Origin: Acetobacterium wieringae
GTDB lineage: Bacteria; Bacillota; Clostridia; Eubacteriales; Eubacteriaceae
DNA: 64,000 bases
Direction of reading: 5' to 3'
Assembly (NCBI RefSeq): GCF_026646375.1
Contig: NZ_JAIPPU010000007.1
Location: forward strand, 1 to 64,000
In this document: positions 46,904 to 56,350 of the stretch, one piece after another
How the letters are laid out: the number at the start of each line of letters is the position of its first letter
Numbering within the stretch: the stretch's first letter is position 1
Position numbers and translations under genes: made by a program
The notes under the pieces: generated by a model
The model's database searches: none
The model's input: the letters and a program-made list of their open reading frames with translations, nothing else
Told to the model about the DNA's origin: nothing

Positions 46904-47425
46904 ATGTTAGAATTTGCAATTCTTGGGTTTTTATTGGATCGGGATATGACCGGGTATGATATTAAGCAAATGATGGTAATGCGTACCTCGAATTTTATCG
47001 ATGCCAGTTTTGGTAGTATCTATCCAATGTTAAAAAGGCTGGAAAAACTGGGATTGATTACGTTTACTGAAATTGTTGAAGGGAATCGATTTAAAAAATT
47101 ATATCGGATTACACCAAGAGGTCAGGAACGGTTTTTGGAATGGTTGCAAACCCCATGTACCTTTTCTCCCTTCAATCTTGAGTTTCTGGCGAAATTATTC
47201 TTCTATAAATATTTGAAAAAAAACGATGCCATTCTCAATATCGAACTTTTTAGAGGAACGGTACAGGATGCCATCGAAAAGCTGTCAGAAATTGAACGGA
47301 CGATCAGCGATGGGATGGATCCTTTTGAATATGCCAGTCTTCAGTTTGGTCGAAGCTATTATGAGATGGTTTTAAACTGGCATGAAAAACTTATTGATAA
47401 TTTAAAACATACGGCGCTGGAATAA
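46904..47425 (+). CDS. PadR family regulator
   Basis: This 173-residue protein has the PadR winged helix: LEFAILGFLLDRDMTGYDIK at the start, then SFGSIYPMLKRLEKLGLI. A helical C-terminal domain follows (DUF2089/Vir-like PadR_C). The ribosome binding site is GAAGGA. It stands alone at the end of the chemosensory block. The target is unknown. Confidence 0.85.
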   Translation: MLEFAILGFLLDRDMTGYDIKQMMVMRTSNFIDASFGSIYPMLKRLEKLGLITFTEIVEGNRFKKLYRITPRGQERFLEWLQTPCTFSPFNLEFLAKLFFYKYLKKNDAILNIELFRGTVQDAIEKLSEIERTISDGMDPFEYASLQFGRSYYEMVLNWHEKLIDNLKHTALE

Positions 47426-47431
47426 GTAAAG

Positions 47432-47468
47432 AACCGGGCATCATTCATGGATGTCCGGTTTTTTATAA
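47432..47468. terminator. Bidirectional terminator between padR and the GGDEF gene
   Basis: AACCGGGCATC pairs with GATGTCCGGTT, with T on the right and A on the left, between two convergent genes. Confidence 0.75.
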
Positions 47469-49616
47469 GCAATAATTATTTTCAGCTAAGACGTTTAAAA
47501 AAATATCTGCTATCTCGGGATCAAACTGGGTAGATTTACCGGCATTTATTTCCTGAATTGCAGCTTCTGTTGTTAGGGGCTGCTTGTAAGGTCGGCCATA
47601 GGTCATGGCATCAAAGGCATCGGCGATGGCAATGATGCGTGCCGGTAAAGGTATCTGTTCTGCGCATAAGCCTTTGGGATAGCCAGTGCCATCATACCGT
47701 TCATGGTGAACAAGAATGATATTAGCCAATGGTGCATAGTCGTTGAGTGAGCTCAGAATACTGAAGCTGATTTCCGGGTGGCGGCGGATTTCCAGCCATT
47801 CAAAATCACTGAGCTCGCCTGTTTTATCGAGAATTTCATTGCCGATGGCAATTTTTCCGATGTCGTGCAAAGCCCCGGCGGTTCTTAATTCATTGATTTC
47901 TTCTTTGTTTATGCCCATGGCTGCACCGATGAGACCACTGATATGACTGACGCGTTCGGAGTGTTGCTGTTCACGGGGAAGTTTTTCATAAAGGGTTTTC
48001 ATGATAAACTGGATGGCTTCGTTTCGAGTGCTGTTGCGTTCAGAAATTTTGAACTGATACATTTTATTCTCGGCCGCTTTGAAAACTTCGGTGATTTCTT
48101 CGTCTCCCGTGGTTTTTACAGCCCATCCGCTGGAAATTGAGATTTGTCCAGCTTCCAGGTGTTCGTGGCTGAGTGCGGTATTGATTCGTTTGGCCAGCTC
48201 CTTTGCTTCCCGGATTTCGGTCTGAGGGAGCAGAATTACAAACTCATCGCCGCCGATCCGGGCGATGATATCATCGCTCCGGCTGACTGTCTGCATGGTC
48301 TGAGCAACTTTTTTTAATAACCGGTCTCCGGCTATATGTCCGAAGGCATCATTTGTGAGCTTTAACCCATTTACGTCAAAAATGAGCAGTGATAAAGGCA
48401 GATTTCGGGGCGTGTTTAATCGTTTCAGTTCTTCATCAAAATAACGACGATTGTACAAACCAGTGAGGTGATCATGAAAACTCAGGTATTCGATTTTTTC
48501 CTGTTTCTCTTTTTTCTCAGTAAAATCTCGAAAAACAATTACGACACCCGTAATTTGTCCGTCTTGATCTTTAATCGGAGCAGCACTGTCTTCGATGGGG
48601 ATCTCCCGGCCATCCTTTGAAAGCATTAATGTGTGATTGTTCAGTTCGATGATTACCCCTTCTTCCAGCACGCGACGGGCCGGATTTTCGCAGCTTTCCC
48701 GGGTATATTCGTTAACCAGCTTGAGGACTTGATCTAAAGGGAGACCATAAGCCTCCTGTTGATTCCATCCGGTCAGATTTTCGGCGACCTTGTTGATGAG
48801 GGTGACGCAGCCCCGGGAGTCGGTTGAAATGACACCATCACCAATGGATAACAGAGTAGTTTGTAAACGCTCTTTTTCAATAAAAAGCGATTTTTCCATC
48901 TGCTTGCGTCGGCTGATATCATGAATGCTGACCACAAATCGGGGTGAGTCGTTATCATTGATATAAAAAATCTCGGCTAAAAACCACCGTTTATCAGTAG
49001 GTATCGGAGATTTATATTCAAGTTCCTGTTTTTGGCCAGTAGCGTGGGCAGCTGCAAAAATTATAAGTATTTCTTCACTTAAGTCTTTGGAAAAAATGCT
49101 GGTAACATGGCTACCAATGATCGTGTTTTTGGGAACAAAAAGGGTCGTTTCATCTTGAACGATCACATTGGTAAAATAGTAGTCAGTGCTGATTTCAAAA
49201 ACAATATCATGAAGAGTCGTTAGTAGTAGGTTTCGTTCCGCTAAATCCCGTTTTTCTCGGGTGATGTCATTAAATAACGTAATAAAGTAATTCGTTTCGG
49301 GAGAATAGACTTGTACCCGATACCAGCGACTAAGCGGAGAAGAATATTGTTCGATTTCGGCAGTTGTATGTTTAAGTGCAATCTCACCGTAAAAACGAAT
49401 CCAGTCAAATTCGGAATCTCTGATTTCAGGGATAACATCAGTTACAGTTTTACCGATAATTTCTTCACCAATCAGTCCGGTTGCTGCCTCAAAGGCCGGA
49501 TTGACTTCGATAAACTCGTAATCCACTGGAGTTCCTTGGGTATCACAAATAATTCGATGATATGCATAACCAACATGCAGATTTTTAATAATTTCATGAT
49601 AAAAACTATTTGTCAT
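47463..49616 (-). CDS. PAS-GGDEF-HD-GYP protein
   Basis: This 717-residue cytoplasmic protein has three PAS-type sensor segments (to about residue 370), a GGDEF domain and an HD-GYP domain. The cyclase site RIGGDEF is intact, and an RxxD inhibitory site (RSDD) lies five residues before it. The phosphodiesterase motifs HDIGKIAIG and HHERYDGTGYP are intact too. So one protein may both make and break cyclic di-GMP. ATG 49616 is preceded by AGGAGG. It runs towards the chemosensory operon and ends at the shared terminator. Confidence 0.9.
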   Translation of the reverse strand: MTNSFYHEIIKNLHVGYAYHRIICDTQGTPVDYEFIEVNPAFEAATGLIGEEIIGKTVTDVIPEIRDSEFDWIRFYGEIALKHTTAEIEQYSSPLSRWYRVQVYSPETNYFITLFNDITREKRDLAERNLLLTTLHDIVFEISTDYYFTNVIVQDETTLFVPKNTIIGSHVTSIFSKDLSEEILIIFAAAHATGQKQELEYKSPIPTDKRWFLAEIFYINDNDSPRFVVSIHDISRRKQMEKSLFIEKERLQTTLLSIGDGVISTDSRGCVTLINKVAENLTGWNQQEAYGLPLDQVLKLVNEYTRESCENPARRVLEEGVIIELNNHTLMLSKDGREIPIEDSAAPIKDQDGQITGVVIVFRDFTEKKEKQEKIEYLSFHDHLTGLYNRRYFDEELKRLNTPRNLPLSLLIFDVNGLKLTNDAFGHIAGDRLLKKVAQTMQTVSRSDDIIARIGGDEFVILLPQTEIREAKELAKRINTALSHEHLEAGQISISSGWAVKTTGDEEITEVFKAAENKMYQFKISERNSTRNEAIQFIMKTLYEKLPREQQHSERVSHISGLIGAAMGINKEEINELRTAGALHDIGKIAIGNEILDKTGELSDFEWLEIRRHPEISFSILSSLNDYAPLANIILVHHERYDGTGYPKGLCAEQIPLPARIIAIADAFDAMTYGRPYKQPLTTEAAIQEINAGKSTQFDPEIADIFLNVLAENNYCL

Positions 49617-49832
49617 AGTCCCTGACCTCCTTTGCAAAAATTCGAGTTTTAAAAGTTGTTTTATGAATTATAATGTTTGACCATTATGAGACAATGTTTG
49701 AGTAAAAAAAACTGATTGATATTACTATTATGCATAATTTAAATAAAGAATACAATAATTTATTAATAAAATAAACGCAATTGCTAGAAAAATATAATCC
49801 AATCGTATCCATTGGCAATTTGTTTGGATGAC

Positions 49833-50102
49833 TTAGTGAGTCTTCCATCTTTTTAAGGTCGGGAAAAAGTCTTCCATTTCTTTTCGCGCCTGAGCCTCAT
49901 CAATTCCGGGCTTTTCTTTGAGAAGATAGGGTATACTCACTTCGATCATGCGTTCCTTGGAAATAGTCGTTGTAAATTTACCGTTTTTATAACAGTCATT
50001 ACAATAGTCACGGCTTTTAGTACCATCTTTTTCAGTTCCATAGAGTTCGTTAGTTTGGCCCATGGGCTTTCCGCAGCTTTGACACAGTTTTTCATTCATC
50101 AT
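49833..50102 (-). CDS. Small zinc ribbon protein
   Basis: This 89-residue protein starts with a four-cysteine ribbon (CQSCGKPM, then YCNDCYKNG) and has a helical C-terminus (DEAQARKEMEDFF). It matches the putative zinc ribbon family of transcription-linked or unknown proteins. GGAG lies before ATG 50102; the longer frame has no site. The 195-base AT-rich gap to its left holds nothing supported. Confidence 0.75.
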   Translation of the reverse strand: MMNEKLCQSCGKPMGQTNELYGTEKDGTKSRDYCNDCYKNGKFTTTISKERMIEVSIPYLLKEKPGIDEAQARKEMEDFFPTLKRWKTH

Positions 50103-50282
50103 TTTAATCTCCAGTTTTTTAAAAAAATTTTTTACAACACAACCAATAGAGAGTTTCACGCGGCGATCTGCCGAAGTTCTTATGATATCATTATACCCGC
50201 AGCTTCCGAATCAAAACAAACAGATGCCACGGTTATAGTGATTGAGAAACTCACTCTCTGCGAGATACGGTTTAAAACGAAT

Positions 50283-50332
50283 AAAAAAGAATGTTTCACC
50301 CTGGTTTTAAGTATCAGGGTGACATTCTTTTA
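50283..50332 (-). terminator. Terminator of the minus-strand TetR gene
   Basis: On the minus strand AAGAATGTCACCCTG pairs with CAGGGTGAAACATTCTT and six T follow. Confidence 0.8.
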
Positions 50333-50343
50333 AATAAAAAGAT

Positions 50344-50994
50344 TTATTTGGAAAGAAACTGAATTTGGTGGCAATCAATGGTTTTGGCAATCTGAATTCC
50401 TTTATAAAGAAGCGTGGTAACGGCATGTTGATCAATACCTAATAATCGGGGAAGGATGCCATTAAGTAAAAAAACCAGTTCATCGATGGAATCGTTAAGT
50501 GGCTTTTGAAAATAATTCAGAAAATACTCCCGGCGTCCGCCAAAATCGATGAACAGAAAATTATCGAATTCGCGTTCGCTGACGACAAGATTGTATTCAT
50601 GGATATAGCCACGATAAGTATTGCGGATGAAATCACCGGCAATTCGATAGTTGGATGCTTTTTTGAGAATTTCAAAGTAAAAGCGACGATTATTTTCATT
50701 GTTGAGGATCAGATCAAAATAGATATAGCTCAATGTAGCATGATGAAGAATTGAATTTTCCAGGCCATCAATTGACAATGCACCCAGACATTGATCAATT
50801 TGCTGATAAAAATCCGAATATATTTCGTGGACAATATTATCTTTTGTTTTAAAGTAATAAGTAAAAAGACCAATGGGCGTGTCAGCTGCCGTGACGATGT
50901 CTTTAATTTTGGTGTTCTCATAACCATTTTCATAAAAGCATTTTTTTGAAATTTCATAAAGATGGTTTCTTGTCTGGATGCCTTTTTCGTACAT
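50344..50994 (-). CDS. TetR family regulator
   Basis: This 216-residue protein has a TetR-type DNA-binding domain (NHLYEISKKCFYENGYENTKIKDIV, about 11-50) followed by a helical ligand domain. GAGGAG precedes the ATG. It is divergent from the Fe-S flavoprotein genes at 51248, and a 12-bp palindrome over their -10 box is a natural operator, so it probably represses them. Confidence 0.88.
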   Translation of the reverse strand: MYEKGIQTRNHLYEISKKCFYENGYENTKIKDIVTAADTPIGLFTYYFKTKDNIVHEIYSDFYQQIDQCLGALSIDGLENSILHHATLSYIYFDLILNNENNRRFYFEILKKASNYRIAGDFIRNTYRGYIHEYNLVVSEREFDNFLFIDFGGRREYFLNYFQKPLNDSIDELVFLLNGILPRLLGIDQHAVTTLLYKGIQIAKTIDCHQIQFLSK

Positions 50995-51154
50995 TATTTA
51001 CTCCTCGACTTTTATAGTGATGCTATTCATATCCTATCATATTTCAACTAAGATTTGAATCACAAAAATTATAATGGACATTTATTTTATGATTTTTCTT
51101 TTTAAAAAGGTGTCAAAGAATTTGGTGTTTAATACAAGGTTTCAATCGCTTCTG

Positions 51155-51185
51155 TTGACAAGATAAGAAATATGTAATATATTAC
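51155..51185 (+). promoter_or_regulatory. Promoter with palindromic operator of the flavoprotein genes
   Basis: TTGACA and TATATT are spaced by 17 bases, and the palindrome GTAATATATTAC (51174-51185) covers the -10 box. The TetR gene is divergent. Confidence 0.65.
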
Positions 51186-51247
51186 CTTTTATAACAGGCT
51201 TTACTTTTGTTAAGTGAGGCTAGATAACAGTGAGAAAAGAGGAAAAT

Positions 51248-51781
51248 ATGATTACCATACTATCAGACAATACCAGACAGGAAGCTGGAGAAAAACTTGA
51301 GCAAAAATTGCGGGAGCGAAAAATTGAAATGGAATTGATTGACATCACGGATTTACATGTTGATCCTTGTTATAGCTGTGGTGGCTGCACCAACAAAACT
51401 TATGGACAGTGCATCCATCGGGATGATGCCGACACTATTTTGCCCAAATTGATGAGAACTGATGTGCTTGTTATGGTAACTCCGGTTAAATGGGGGAGCT
51501 ATTCGTTTAAAACGAAGCGCATTTTTGATAAATGTGCGGTCATTGGCGATCGCCACTATTACAGTAAAAACGGCGAACTGGTCAAAGGAAAAATTGGTCG
51601 GGTCCATACATTAGTAGCCGTCGGTGTGAAAGAGGAATGGCTCGACGAGGAAAAAAGAGCGTTTAAAAATCTGGTTGAGGAAAATATCAGAATTATGAAT
51701 ATCCGGGGCCGGGTGTATCTGGCGGATGATAGTAACATCGGTGATTGCCTTGAGACGGCTGCGGAGGGGTTAAGCAAATGA
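51248..51781 (+). CDS. Iron-sulfur flavoprotein / NADPH-dependent FMN reductase
   Basis: This 177-residue protein has a flavodoxin-like fold with a compact cysteine motif C41-C44-C47-C55 (CYSCGGC then GQC) followed by HRDDAD, as in iron-sulfur flavoproteins of anaerobes and methanogens, which reduce oxygen, peroxide or other acceptors. VTPVKWGSYSF is a flavin loop. AGAGG lies before ATG 51248. The gene overlaps the next by four bases and is divergent from a TetR gene. Confidence 0.85.
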   Translation: MITILSDNTRQEAGEKLEQKLRERKIEMELIDITDLHVDPCYSCGGCTNKTYGQCIHRDDADTILPKLMRTDVLVMVTPVKWGSYSFKTKRIFDKCAVIGDRHYYSKNGELVKGKIGRVHTLVAVGVKEEWLDEEKRAFKNLVEENIRIMNIRGRVYLADDSNIGDCLETAAEGLSK

Positions 51782-52473
51782 AAAAAGCAGTGATTATAAA
51801 TTTAAGCCCCCGAAAAGTAGGGACTAGCATGATGTTGGCCAATCGTTGCTGGGAATTCTTGTTATCCCGGGATTATCGGGTGGAAATTCTGCATTTATAT
51901 CCTAACTTAAAGGATTTAAGTCCGTTGTTTGCGGCAATTAATGAGGCGGAATCAATCATTATGGTTGGCCCTTGCTACATTAATACTTATCCTGCTGATA
52001 CGGTATATTTATTGGAAGAACTCGAGAAAAATCAGGATATTCTTCATGGACAATGTCTCTATGCAGTTATTCAGGGGGGGATGCCGTATGTTCATACACA
52101 TGAATCGGGGCTAAAAATGATGGAACTGTTTGCCAGGGAGAATGGTCTTTGTTATAACGGTGGATTTGTAGTTGGTATGGGGGCGATGCTTAATGGTCAG
52201 CCGTTAAGCAAGCTTATAAATGGAAAAAGTACTGAAAAAAAGTTTGACCGTTTTCTGGAAAATGTGGCAAAGCAGGAAGATTCGCCAGCTACGCTCTATC
52301 ACGAGGCTCAGTTAAAAATGCCTGGATTGGTTTATTGTATAATGGCAAAAATCATGAATCGAAAAATTGAAAAAGAGCGAAGGGAAAAACAGGGCGATTC
52401 AAAAAAAAGTCCCTATGACAATCATGGACTCGATTTGTACCATTCCAAAAAAGATCGGACAATTGACTGTTAA
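51778..52473 (+). CDS. Flavodoxin-fold NAD(P)H-dependent oxidoreductase
   Basis: This 231-residue protein starts with AVIINLSPRKVGTSMMLANRC, a flavodoxin-type phosphate loop, and has IMVGPCYINTYPADTV as flavin loop. The C-terminus is basic and helical. It overlaps the preceding gene by four bases (ATGA), so both are coupled and may act as a two-component flavin reductase system. Confidence 0.8.
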   Translation: MKKAVIINLSPRKVGTSMMLANRCWEFLLSRDYRVEILHLYPNLKDLSPLFAAINEAESIIMVGPCYINTYPADTVYLLEELEKNQDILHGQCLYAVIQGGMPYVHTHESGLKMMELFARENGLCYNGGFVVGMGAMLNGQPLSKLINGKSTEKKFDRFLENVAKQEDSPATLYHEAQLKMPGLVYCIMAKIMNRKIEKERREKQGDSKKSPYDNHGLDLYHSKKDRTIDC

Positions 52474-52565
52474 AGATAAATAAATATTTTGATGCATTTT
52501 CAATAAAAACACGGGTAAAAACGAAATAAGGATATTGGTCTAAAAATTATTTAGGAGGTGGATTC

Positions 52566-53603
52566 ATGAATCAGAAAAAAGCGAATCAAAGTCTGGCATC
52601 TGAAAAAGAAACGTTAGCTGATTCCAGTGGAGTAATACCCAGGTTTTCAAAAGTCAGGAAAAAATGGTTTTGGGGTATAGTCGTTATTTTGTTCTGTCTG
52701 ATAATGGTTGTCGCTGGAGGATGCTTTAACGGAGCAAATCAGGACAATAGTAAAGCTGGGTCTGATGAAGCCATGGTTTCTGATCAGATGACTGGTGAAA
52801 CAGCCGATGCGGTGCCACTTCCGGAAGCAACCGCTAATGCCAGTACTCCTTTTGATACATCCAAAATTATCTATTCCGGAAACATCAGTCTGAATACGGA
52901 GAATTATCAAGATACCTTTGAAAAAATCAGCAGTTATGCTGTGGAACTGGGCGGATTCGTCCAGGATTCCGGATCAAATTACGGCTCTGAACAGGCTGGT
53001 GTTCAGAATAACTCAGGTTTTCTGACTATCCGGGTACCATCATCGAAATTTTCCGAAGCCATGACCATGATTCAGACCTGGGGCAGTCCCATTAGTGCCA
53101 ATGTCAGCAGTACCAATATTTCGCAACAGTATGCAGATGTCCAGGCACAGCTAAACAACTTGAAAATTGAAGAGGGTCGGTTGTTGGAATATTTAAAACA
53201 GGCAACAAATATTAATGATATGCTGACCATCGAAAGCGAATTAAATCGAGTTCGAACAGAAATTGACAGCCTGACGACGACCATAAAAAACTGGGATACT
53301 GAAATGGCTTATTCAACGATATATGTTTCGTTGTATGAAAAGCGATTGTCTGCCACTGCGGTTAATTCACCATTTTCAGAAATATTCACAAAAATTGGCG
53401 AAGGTTTTGTGACTTCAATCAATTTAATTCTCTACATTGTGGCTTTTTTAATCGTTTTAATATTCAGACTGATACCTTTTGCCGCCATTGTCGGATTGGT
53501 ATTCTTTATTGTCTGGAAAATCAGAAAAAAAATGAAAGATAAAAAAGCCGCACAGCCAGGTAAATCTAAAACTGAAGACAAAGAAACGGAAAGTAAAAAC
53601 TAA
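52566..53603 (+). CDS. DUF4349 domain lipoprotein-like membrane protein
   Basis: This 345-residue protein has an N-terminal cytoplasmic tail, a hydrophobic segment (about 35-55) ending in a possible lipobox (VAGGC), an outer region with a coiled-coil middle (QYADVQAQLNNLKIEEGRLLEYL) and a C-terminal membrane segment (about 290-320). The SFIYSGNISLNTENY-like start of the domain (IIYSGNISLNTENYQ) fits DUF4349. AGGAGG precedes the ATG. The function is unknown; a zinc ribbon gene follows by 12 bases. Confidence 0.8.
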   Translation: MNQKKANQSLASEKETLADSSGVIPRFSKVRKKWFWGIVVILFCLIMVVAGGCFNGANQDNSKAGSDEAMVSDQMTGETADAVPLPEATANASTPFDTSKIIYSGNISLNTENYQDTFEKISSYAVELGGFVQDSGSNYGSEQAGVQNNSGFLTIRVPSSKFSEAMTMIQTWGSPISANVSSTNISQQYADVQAQLNNLKIEEGRLLEYLKQATNINDMLTIESELNRVRTEIDSLTTTIKNWDTEMAYSTIYVSLYEKRLSATAVNSPFSEIFTKIGEGFVTSINLILYIVAFLIVLIFRLIPFAAIVGLVFFIVWKIRKKMKDKKAAQPGKSKTEDKETESKN

Positions 53604-53615
53604 GGAGGTAAAACC

Positions 53616-54020
53616 ATGTTTTGTGAAAACTGTGGCAAACAGATTCCCAATGATGCGGCGTTTTGTACCCATTGTGGGGCAAAGCAGTTAGGAAAATCGG
53701 CTTCGCCCCAAAACGTCAGTAGTATTCAATCACCGCAACCGACCAGATCCAGTACACCGACATCATCACTGCAGAAAACGGAGGCAACAGATCTAATTAC
53801 AATGGGTCAATATTTAATCATGTTTTTGATTATGGCGATCCCCATTGCCGGGATTGTGATGCTTTTTATTTGGGGGTTTGGCAGTGAAACGGGTCCCAAC
53901 AAAAAGAATTTTGCCCGGGCGTATCTGGTGATGATGGCCATTGCAGTTGGCGCAGCGATTCTTATCAGCATTGTGATGGGAATGATTATGGCGTTTGTTG
54001 TGAGTTCCATGTATTATTAG
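53616..54020 (+). CDS. Zinc ribbon membrane protein
   Basis: This 134-residue protein has an N-terminal zinc ribbon (MFCENCGKQIPNDAAFC and THCGAK), a Ser/Pro/Thr linker and two membrane segments. Such small proteins are widespread and of unknown function. AAGGAGG precedes the ATG. It is probably cotranscribed with the DUF4349 gene. Confidence 0.8.
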   Translation: MFCENCGKQIPNDAAFCTHCGAKQLGKSASPQNVSSIQSPQPTRSSTPTSSLQKTEATDLITMGQYLIMFLIMAIPIAGIVMLFIWGFGSETGPNKKNFARAYLVMMAIAVGAAILISIVMGMIMAFVVSSMYY

Positions 54021-54030
54021 TAGTATAGAA

Positions 54031-54066
54031 TAAAAAAGATACCAGGAAACAGGCATCTTTTTTTAG
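54031..54066. terminator. Bidirectional terminator between convergent genes
   Basis: AAAAAAGATACC pairs with GGCATCTTTTTT (one mismatch), with T and A tracts on the two sides. Confidence 0.65.
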
Positions 54067-54085
54067 GGATAATTAAGCAGAAAGG

Positions 54086-56155
54086 TTAAACGGCTGTCTC
54101 AGTTGGAGGTGTCGTCGGTGTGGCTCCCGGGTCGGGTCTGTTTCCGCCATCTGGTCGGGTACCACCGGGGCCTCCTTGGGTATTGCCGTTACTGGTAACC
54201 ATGGCGGTTTGCTCGATCTCTGCGGTCTGGCTACCGGTAGTCAATGTGTAGGTTGATCCGATGCTCATCTCAGGGGTGCTGATCACCACCGACTGATAGG
54301 CTTTTTCAGGAGTAAAGGAAACCAATACCTTGCCATCGGCATCTTTTAAACTGATCTCTGTGCCGGCGGTAGCTTTTGTGGTGAGATTATAAAGAAGGGA
54401 CGCTTGAGTTGAGGTGCTGGAAAAGCTCTGGGCCATCCCCGAGCTACCAGCTAACACGATGGTGCCGCCGCTGACATCGGCAGTACCATCATAGTCTAAA
54501 GCGCCGTCACCGTCGCTGGTAGGGCCGCTGACAAAGATGGTGCCGCCGGACACGTAAAGATTACCGTTGGAGTCGATGCCGTCGCCCGCAGCATTGAGTT
54601 TGATGGCACCGCCAGCAATGGCGATATAGGCATTTGTATCAGCCGCCATCATCCCACCGCCCCCACCAGGTGCTTGACCATCGGGCATCTGTGCGGTTTC
54701 GGTTGTCTCGCTCGTTGCAGTATCGGTGGTTGTTTCGCTGGCGGCGTTTAAACCGTCATCAGTGGCAGTAACGTCGATGTCGCCGCCCTCAATGACAATG
54801 GCAGTGCCTTCAATCCCTTCGGTACAATTGCTGATATTAAAGGTGCCGCCAGCAATATAGACATAACCCTTGGTGGTGTCACTGTCGTTTTTTGAGGAGA
54901 GGCCTTTGCCGTCTGAGGATGAGATATTAAAGACACCATCTTTTATTTTTAGGGCATCTTTACCGTTTAATGCAGCTTTTACCGAGGAAATATTAAAGTT
55001 TCCACTGGTTATGACCAGATCATCTTTGGAGACAATCCCATGTTTATAATTAGCAGTAATGTTCAAGGTACCGGTTCCATTTATCGCTAAATCGGCTTTG
55101 CTGAATATAACCGCATCAACGGTGTTGTCATCGATCTGGATATATTCGCTGCCATCTGTCAGGGTATTGGTGGTACCCTCGGCTAGGGTGATAAAGACCT
55201 TGTCCGCACTTTTAAGATAAATGGGGGCACTGCTGCTGTTATGGATGGTGACGCCGTTTAAGACCAGTTGAACCTTTTCGGTATCGGTGGTTTCGACTCG
55301 AATTTGGCCTTCAGTAAGATTTCCGGTTACTACATAGGTGCCTTCCGAAGTTATGGTAAGAATACCATTTTCGGCAGTAGCGCCGGCACCAGTTACCTGG
55401 ATGTCAGTTCCGTTAAAAACTGCGTGGGTAGCGGCACTGTCGTCATAACTGGCGTTTTGCTCACGATTCGAGAATTCTTTATCGATGGCGATGGTTGAAG
55501 TTGGAGAGGCAATGGCCGATCCAGGGCTGGTTGGTTCATCAGTCGTGTCGTCATCACTGCTTTGGTCTTCAGAGTCGGTGTTGTTGGCATCAGATTGGAT
55601 AATCTGTATTTCCAACGCTTCCAGTCGTCGGTTCAAACCGGTTGTTCCCAATTCAGCACCGTCAGAAACCCATTCAGTGTCGCCCTGATCCTGGATATGA
55701 CCGCGGTACTCAACCGAATATCCGGACAAGGCATTGCCGTCATCATCCACCAGGCGAATGCGGATGGCTTCGATGCGTTGGCTTTTATCTCTGGTTCCAG
55801 CAAACTCACCGTCCGATACCCAGTCCATCCAGCCTTCATTTTGAACATGGACCTGATATTCGATGTGGGCATTTTCTGGTACGGTTCCTGTTAATTCAAT
55901 CCAGAAACCCTCCAGACGCAGACCTTGACCTTCGGTGCCCAATTCGGTGGGGCCTTGAATCCAGGTGTTGTCCAAGGGGTAGTCCCCGGTATTCTGAATA
56001 TGACCCCGGTACTCGACACCGATACTATTTGAAACTTCGGTTGTAGTGGTGGCACTGATAGCGGTTGTATGATCGGATCCAGCGAAAACATTGGTTGAGA
56101 AGCTCAGCGACAGGATGGTCATTGCTGAGATTATGGATAGGGTTGATTTTTTCAT
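54086..56155 (-). CDS. Surface protein with ChW repeats and Cthe_2159-like beta-helix domain
   Basis: This protein of about 689 residues has a signal peptide (start MKKSTLSIISAM; cleavage after VFAG is likely), three ChW repeats (each with YRGHIQNTG or YQVHVQNEGW and a W near the end, about residues 40-200), a linker and a right-handed-helix domain of carbohydrate-binding type (about 240-640; segments such as IAGGAIKLNAAGDGIDSNG). The C-terminus is rich in Gly, Pro and Thr. ChW repeats are a clostridial surface motif; the second domain matches a family that binds acidic polysaccharides and calcium. A GGAGG lies five bases before ATG 56155. Confidence 0.85.
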   Translation of the reverse strand: MKKSTLSIISAMTILSLSFSTNVFAGSDHTTAISATTTTEVSNSIGVEYRGHIQNTGDYPLDNTWIQGPTELGTEGQGLRLEGFWIELTGTVPENAHIEYQVHVQNEGWMDWVSDGEFAGTRDKSQRIEAIRIRLVDDDGNALSGYSVEYRGHIQDQGDTEWVSDGAELGTTGLNRRLEALEIQIIQSDANNTDSEDQSSDDDTTDEPTSPGSAIASPTSTIAIDKEFSNREQNASYDDSAATHAVFNGTDIQVTGAGATAENGILTITSEGTYVVTGNLTEGQIRVETTDTEKVQLVLNGVTIHNSSSAPIYLKSADKVFITLAEGTTNTLTDGSEYIQIDDNTVDAVIFSKADLAINGTGTLNITANYKHGIVSKDDLVITSGNFNISSVKAALNGKDALKIKDGVFNISSSDGKGLSSKNDSDTTKGYVYIAGGTFNISNCTEGIEGTAIVIEGGDIDVTATDDGLNAASETTTDTATSETTETAQMPDGQAPGGGGGMMAADTNAYIAIAGGAIKLNAAGDGIDSNGNLYVSGGTIFVSGPTSDGDGALDYDGTADVSGGTIVLAGSSGMAQSFSSTSTQASLLYNLTTKATAGTEISLKDADGKVLVSFTPEKAYQSVVISTPEMSIGSTYTLTTGSQTAEIEQTAMVTSNGNTQGGPGGTRPDGGNRPDPGATPTTPPTETAV

Positions 56156-56293
56156 AATTACCTCCAAATTTATAAAGAAGCAGCCAGAGGACTTGTTACT
56201 TCATTTTATTATCATATTCCTGATAGGTGAGCGTTATGTGAAGAGATAGTGAGTGGCAACTGAAAATTTATCGGTGCCATTTGCAAATAGAAG

Positions 56294-56322
56294 TTGACAA
56301 TTAAAGGCTAAAAAAATATAAT
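56294..56322 (+). promoter_or_regulatory. Promoter of the ECF/MobB/lipoprotein locus
   Basis: TTGACA and TATAAT are separated by 17 bases. The transcript would start near 56330, with a leader of about 260 bases. Confidence 0.8.
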
Positions 56323-56350
56323 TAAAATAATCAAATACGGAATGAAATTG

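Noticed and set aside
55562-55894. Plus-strand open frames opposite the ChW-repeat gene
   Set aside because: They are shadows caused by the coding bias of the minus-strand gene and lack ribosome binding sites.
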